DNA from: Clostridium sp.
GTDB taxonomy: Bacteria; Bacillota; Clostridia; Clostridiales; Clostridiaceae
Assembly (NCBI RefSeq): GCF_026168755.1
Contig: NZ_JAPFDR010000011.1
Coordinates: 23,823 to 87,822 of the forward strand
Direction: 5' to 3'
Length of the DNA stretch: 64,000 nucleotides
A program made the translations under genes and the position numbers. The notes under the pieces were generated by a model. That model worked only from the letters and a program-made list of their open reading frames with translations, was not told the DNA's origin and made no database searches. Position 1 is the stretch's first letter, and each line of letters begins with the position of its first letter. Positions 61,598 through 64,000 of the stretch are shown one piece after another.

Positions 61598-61811
61598 GAT
61601 TGAAGAGTAATCCCAATAAGATTTAATATAATTTGCATTTTCTAAGTTATGAAGTAGTGGGTAGAGTGTACCTTCTTTAAAGGAGAATATACCTTTAGAA
61701 AGTAAATCTATTTCTTTAATCATTTCATAACCATACATATCTTTTCGGTTAAGAATATTCAGTATTAGCACTGTTGTACTACCTTTTAATAGCTCTTTGT
61801 TAATTTTCATG
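61559..61811 (-). pseudogene. Truncated PadR-family regulator
   Basis: 84 codons from the ATG at 61811 (GATGGTG upstream; in-frame upstream codons to 61843 are not needed). MKINKELLKGSTTVLILNIL, DMYGYEMIKEID, EGTLYPLLHNLENANYIKSYW is the PadR winged helix. It stops at SSIGRK, just before the usual KYYRITEEGK strand, and then reads out of frame into ftsW sequence, so the C-terminal dimer helix is lost. Confidence 0.7.
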
Positions 61812-62099
61812 AATTCACCATCATACATTGTATATCTATACATCGGATATCTAGGTATAATTATATTACCATATTATAGAAAAGTAAATTAAGGTGTATA
61901 ATATTTTACTGAAAAATAAATTAATAAATTATAGGGGATTGAAAAGTTATAATATAAGGTATAAGATATAAGTAGGAATAAATGATAATAAATGATAATT
62001 AAATGGTAATAGAATATATAGTAGAGAAGATATTTATTTATGTTTATGAAATAAAGTATAAATGAAATATTAGATTTTAGTAATGTGAGGAGTAGAGAT

Positions 62100-62885
62100 A
62101 TGATAAAATTAATAGCAACAGATATGGATGGAACATTATTAAATTCCAATAATCAAATACAAGAAGGATTTTATGAAGTATTTAATGAGCTTCAGGAAAA
62201 AGGAATAATATTTGCAGCTGCAAGTGGAAGACAATACTATAATCTTTTAGAAAGATTTAAAGGTATTGAAGAAAAAATGATGTTTATAGCTGAAAATGGA
62301 ACTTTTGTTGTATATAAGGGAAAAGAACTTATAGTTAATTCTTTAGATATAAATCTTGCAAGAGAATTGATTAAAGTAGGTAGAAATATAGAAAATGCAT
62401 ATGTAATACTTTGTGGAAAGAAAGCTGCATATATAGAAGGTTCTGATAAAAGATTAATTGAACAAACACAAAAATATTATGCAAGATATGAAATAGTATC
62501 AGATTTAACTAAAATTGAAGATGATATCTTAAAGGTTACAATTTGTGATTTTTCAGGATCAGAAAATAATAGTAATAAATATTTTGATGATTATAGAGAT
62601 AAGGCTCAAGTTGCAGTATCAGGTGAAATTTGGCTTGATATAACTGCAAAAGGTATAAATAAAGGTGTTGCCATAGAGGAAATTCAATATCTATTAAATA
62701 TAAAACATGAAGAAACTATGGTATTTGGTGATTATTTAAATGATTTAGAGATGATGAGTAGTGCTTATCATAGTTATGCTATGGAAAATGCTCATGATGA
62801 CTTGAAAAAAGTAGCAAGGTTTAGAGCAAAGAGTAATGATGATAGTGGGGTTGTACATGCTATAAAGACAATATTAAATAAGTAA
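62100..62885 (+). CDS. Cof-type HAD-IIB phosphatase
   Basis: 261 aa, ATG after GTGAGGAG. HAD motifs: I IATDMDGTLLN (nucleophile Asp), II AASGRQYYN, III lysine in AKGINKGVAIEEI, IV VFGDYLNDLEMM; the C2B cap lies between II and III. The group dephosphorylates sugar phosphates, nucleotides or cofactor precursors. Confidence 0.92.
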   Translation: MIKLIATDMDGTLLNSNNQIQEGFYEVFNELQEKGIIFAAASGRQYYNLLERFKGIEEKMMFIAENGTFVVYKGKELIVNSLDINLARELIKVGRNIENAYVILCGKKAAYIEGSDKRLIEQTQKYYARYEIVSDLTKIEDDILKVTICDFSGSENNSNKYFDDYRDKAQVAVSGEIWLDITAKGINKGVAIEEIQYLLNIKHEETMVFGDYLNDLEMMSSAYHSYAMENAHDDLKKVARFRAKSNDDSGVVHAIKTILNK

Positions 62886-62900
62886 ATATTTAGAAGGTAT

Positions 62901-62929
62901 AAAAAGGACTAGTTAGCTACTCCTTTTTT
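62901..62929 (+). terminator. Terminator of the HAD gene
   Basis: AAAAAGGA (62901-62908) with TCCTTTTT (62921-62928), inner TAG/CTA pair. Confidence 0.75.
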
Positions 62930-62951
62930 AGATAATAAATTGCTTTTTATA

Positions 62952-63941
62952 TTATTTAAGCTTAAAGTTTTTTGGAGCAAGTTTATAAGCAAGAATTAAT
63001 GCTATTATAGCATAAATAATAGTTACTAATATTACAGCAAGAGTAAACCATATAGATTGTGTATCTACTTGAAGACAAGTATATGTAGCTATATAAAATA
63101 TAAATGAAGCTATTTTATAAACAGGACTCTTAATAGTTAATTGAGATGTATATGGCTGAGTAATATAATATAAAAATAAATAGTGTATAGAGAAAAAGCA
63201 AGATAAAGTTATTATACTAATGAATATAGGAATAAATCTTATAATATCACCATCTGCAAGAATTAATACTAATGATAGCCCAAGACCTATGCATATTGCA
63301 GGAATTAAATTTAATATAATGGTTATTTTTAATCTAGATTTAAAATTAGATAATATAATGTTTGATTCTCTATAAAAATTATATCTAAGTAAACTATTAT
63401 CACAATTAAAGAAAAATGCTTTAGTTATTTTTTCGCCAATTGAGCTACAATATAAAATAAAAACAAGAAATCCAGTTGATCTTAAAATAGTAGAAGATAA
63501 AGGTTTATGAGATTCTGGTGTTGTTATTGCAAATATTGAGGCTACTATAGATAAAATAGCTATAATGATGACTCTACGTTTAATAGGATTAATTATTATT
63601 TTTTTATGCCTTTCAATAAATTTAGCATTTAAATAATGAAGCCCATGTTTTTCTTTATGTTTATCATTTTTTAAATCAAGTTTGGATAAGTTTTTTTCGT
63701 TAAGTTTAACATCCATAAATATTGATTCAGAAGAAACTGTATTTAATGTATTAAGGTCATTTTTAGAAATAATATTTTTAGATAATAAAGAGTAATTTTT
63801 GTAATTAAATAAATATAAAAATGATATTAGTGATAAAACAAAAATAATAAATATAAATGGGGCGTTTAAAATTTCATTTGGATTAGTAAAGTTTTGCTCC
63901 TTAATATATTCTCTTAATAATTCTTTCGACATATTTGACAT
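62952..63941 (-). CDS. Polytopic membrane protein of unknown function
   Basis: 329 aa, six or seven membrane helices (about 30-48, 125-142, 153-170, 212-232, 238-262, 275-330). A hydrophilic loop (50-120) has many Lys/Asn. Resembles the permease-like membrane subunits of small ABC exporters only in topology; no motif supports a name. Start ATG at 63941 follows AAGGAG, which lies inside a terminator-like hairpin. Confidence 0.55.
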   Translation of the reverse strand: MSNMSKELLREYIKEQNFTNPNEILNAPFIFIIFVLSLISFLYLFNYKNYSLLSKNIISKNDLNTLNTVSSESIFMDVKLNEKNLSKLDLKNDKHKEKHGLHYLNAKFIERHKKIIINPIKRRVIIIAILSIVASIFAITTPESHKPLSSTILRSTGFLVFILYCSSIGEKITKAFFFNCDNSLLRYNFYRESNIILSNFKSRLKITIILNLIPAICIGLGLSLVLILADGDIIRFIPIFISIITLSCFFSIHYLFLYYITQPYTSQLTIKSPVYKIASFIFYIATYTCLQVDTQSIWFTLAVILVTIIYAIIALILAYKLAPKNFKLK

Positions 63942-63947
63942 ATAAAA

Positions 63948-63997
63948 AACTCCTTCTTGTAATAATTTCTTATCTCAATTATTGCCAAGAAGGAGTT
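63948..63997 (-). promoter_or_regulatory. Terminator-like hairpin containing the ribosome binding site of the membrane-protein gene
   Basis: Perfect 12-bp arms 63948-63959 and 63986-63997 with seven further inner pairs. On the minus strand the hairpin is followed by TTTTTTAT and then the ATG; its 3' arm is AAGAAGGAG, the Shine-Dalgarno sequence. It could terminate an upstream gene, attenuate this one, or hide the ribosome binding site. Confidence 0.6.
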
Positions 63998-64000
63998 GAT

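Noticed and set aside
61889..62149. Minus-strand ORF rich in Ile/Tyr/Leu before the HAD gene
   Set aside because: Low-complexity translation of AT-rich intergenic DNA, no ribosome binding site, overlaps the HAD start.

Overview
The window looks like a chromosomal segment of a low-GC, Gram-positive, spore-forming anaerobe of the Clostridium sensu stricto type. The evidence is very AT-rich DNA, strong GGAGG ribosome binding sites, A/U-rich codon choice, intrinsic terminators after most operons, an anaerobic CbiK-type cobaltochelatase, clostridial ferredoxin, an LPxTG surface hexosaminidase and an agr locus. I cannot name the species from sequence alone.

Layout. 1-2.1 kb: a putative extracytoplasmic flavin redox module (start of an ApbE-like lipoprotein, NusG-domain-II protein, Gx transporter, FMN-binding lipoprotein). 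2.2-3.1 kb: a LysR regulator. 3.5-10.8 kb: a compact tetrapyrrole operon (hemA, siroheme-type dehydrogenase, hemC, cobA-hemD fusion, hemB, hemL, cbiK) that makes uroporphyrinogen III and directs it to siroheme/cobalamin; no genes for the late steps of haem are present here. 11-17.7 kb: housekeeping genes (FNT channel, ferredoxin, BFD-like Fe-S protein, ilvE, ridA, orphan potD, a DUF3867-like protein, ABC-F ATPase).

17.8-32.0 kb is an accessory island that I read as a phage-satellite-like integrative element. It holds ribbon-helix-helix regulators, two winged-helix replication-type proteins, four iterons, a sigma-region-4-like protein, about 1 kb of ORF-free DNA with long RNA helices, a C-depleted tract and a GC-rich cos-like spot, a small-terminase candidate, a HK97-type prohead protease, and a large serine recombinase at the right end. 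Portal, major capsid and tail genes are missing. A defence-like cargo (HEPN-type protein, AbiH, a coiled-coil protein, and a SEC-C plus transglutaminase-like protein) lies between replication genes.

32.4-42.9 kb: scrap and surface genes. These include a GH30 fragment, an internally deleted IS21-family element, an XRE/TPR regulator, an LPxTG GH20 hexosaminidase, a cysteine-rich protein, a DUF2935 relic, an alpha/beta hydrolase, a zinc-ribbon protein with a toxin-nuclease-like domain, superoxide dismutase and a second XRE/TPR regulator. 43-49.6 kb: a maltodextrin-type ABC operon behind a good sigma-A promoter and three LacI-type operators; its malF is split by an apparent one-base loss in an A run. 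50.1-52.2 kb: agrB, agrD and agrC without agrA; the AgrD peptide has no cysteine. 52.2-64 kb: patatin lipase, zinc-ribbon protein, a beta-helix lipoprotein beside a polyphosphate-polymerase/DUF4956 pair, cold-shock protein, Crp-type regulator with paired DUF606 transporters, GH36, FtsW and PadR relics, VanZ, a Cof-type HAD phosphatase and a membrane protein.

Most of the novelty is in the island (structured RNA, iterons, minimal packaging set, defence cargo) and in the cysteine-less AgrD.
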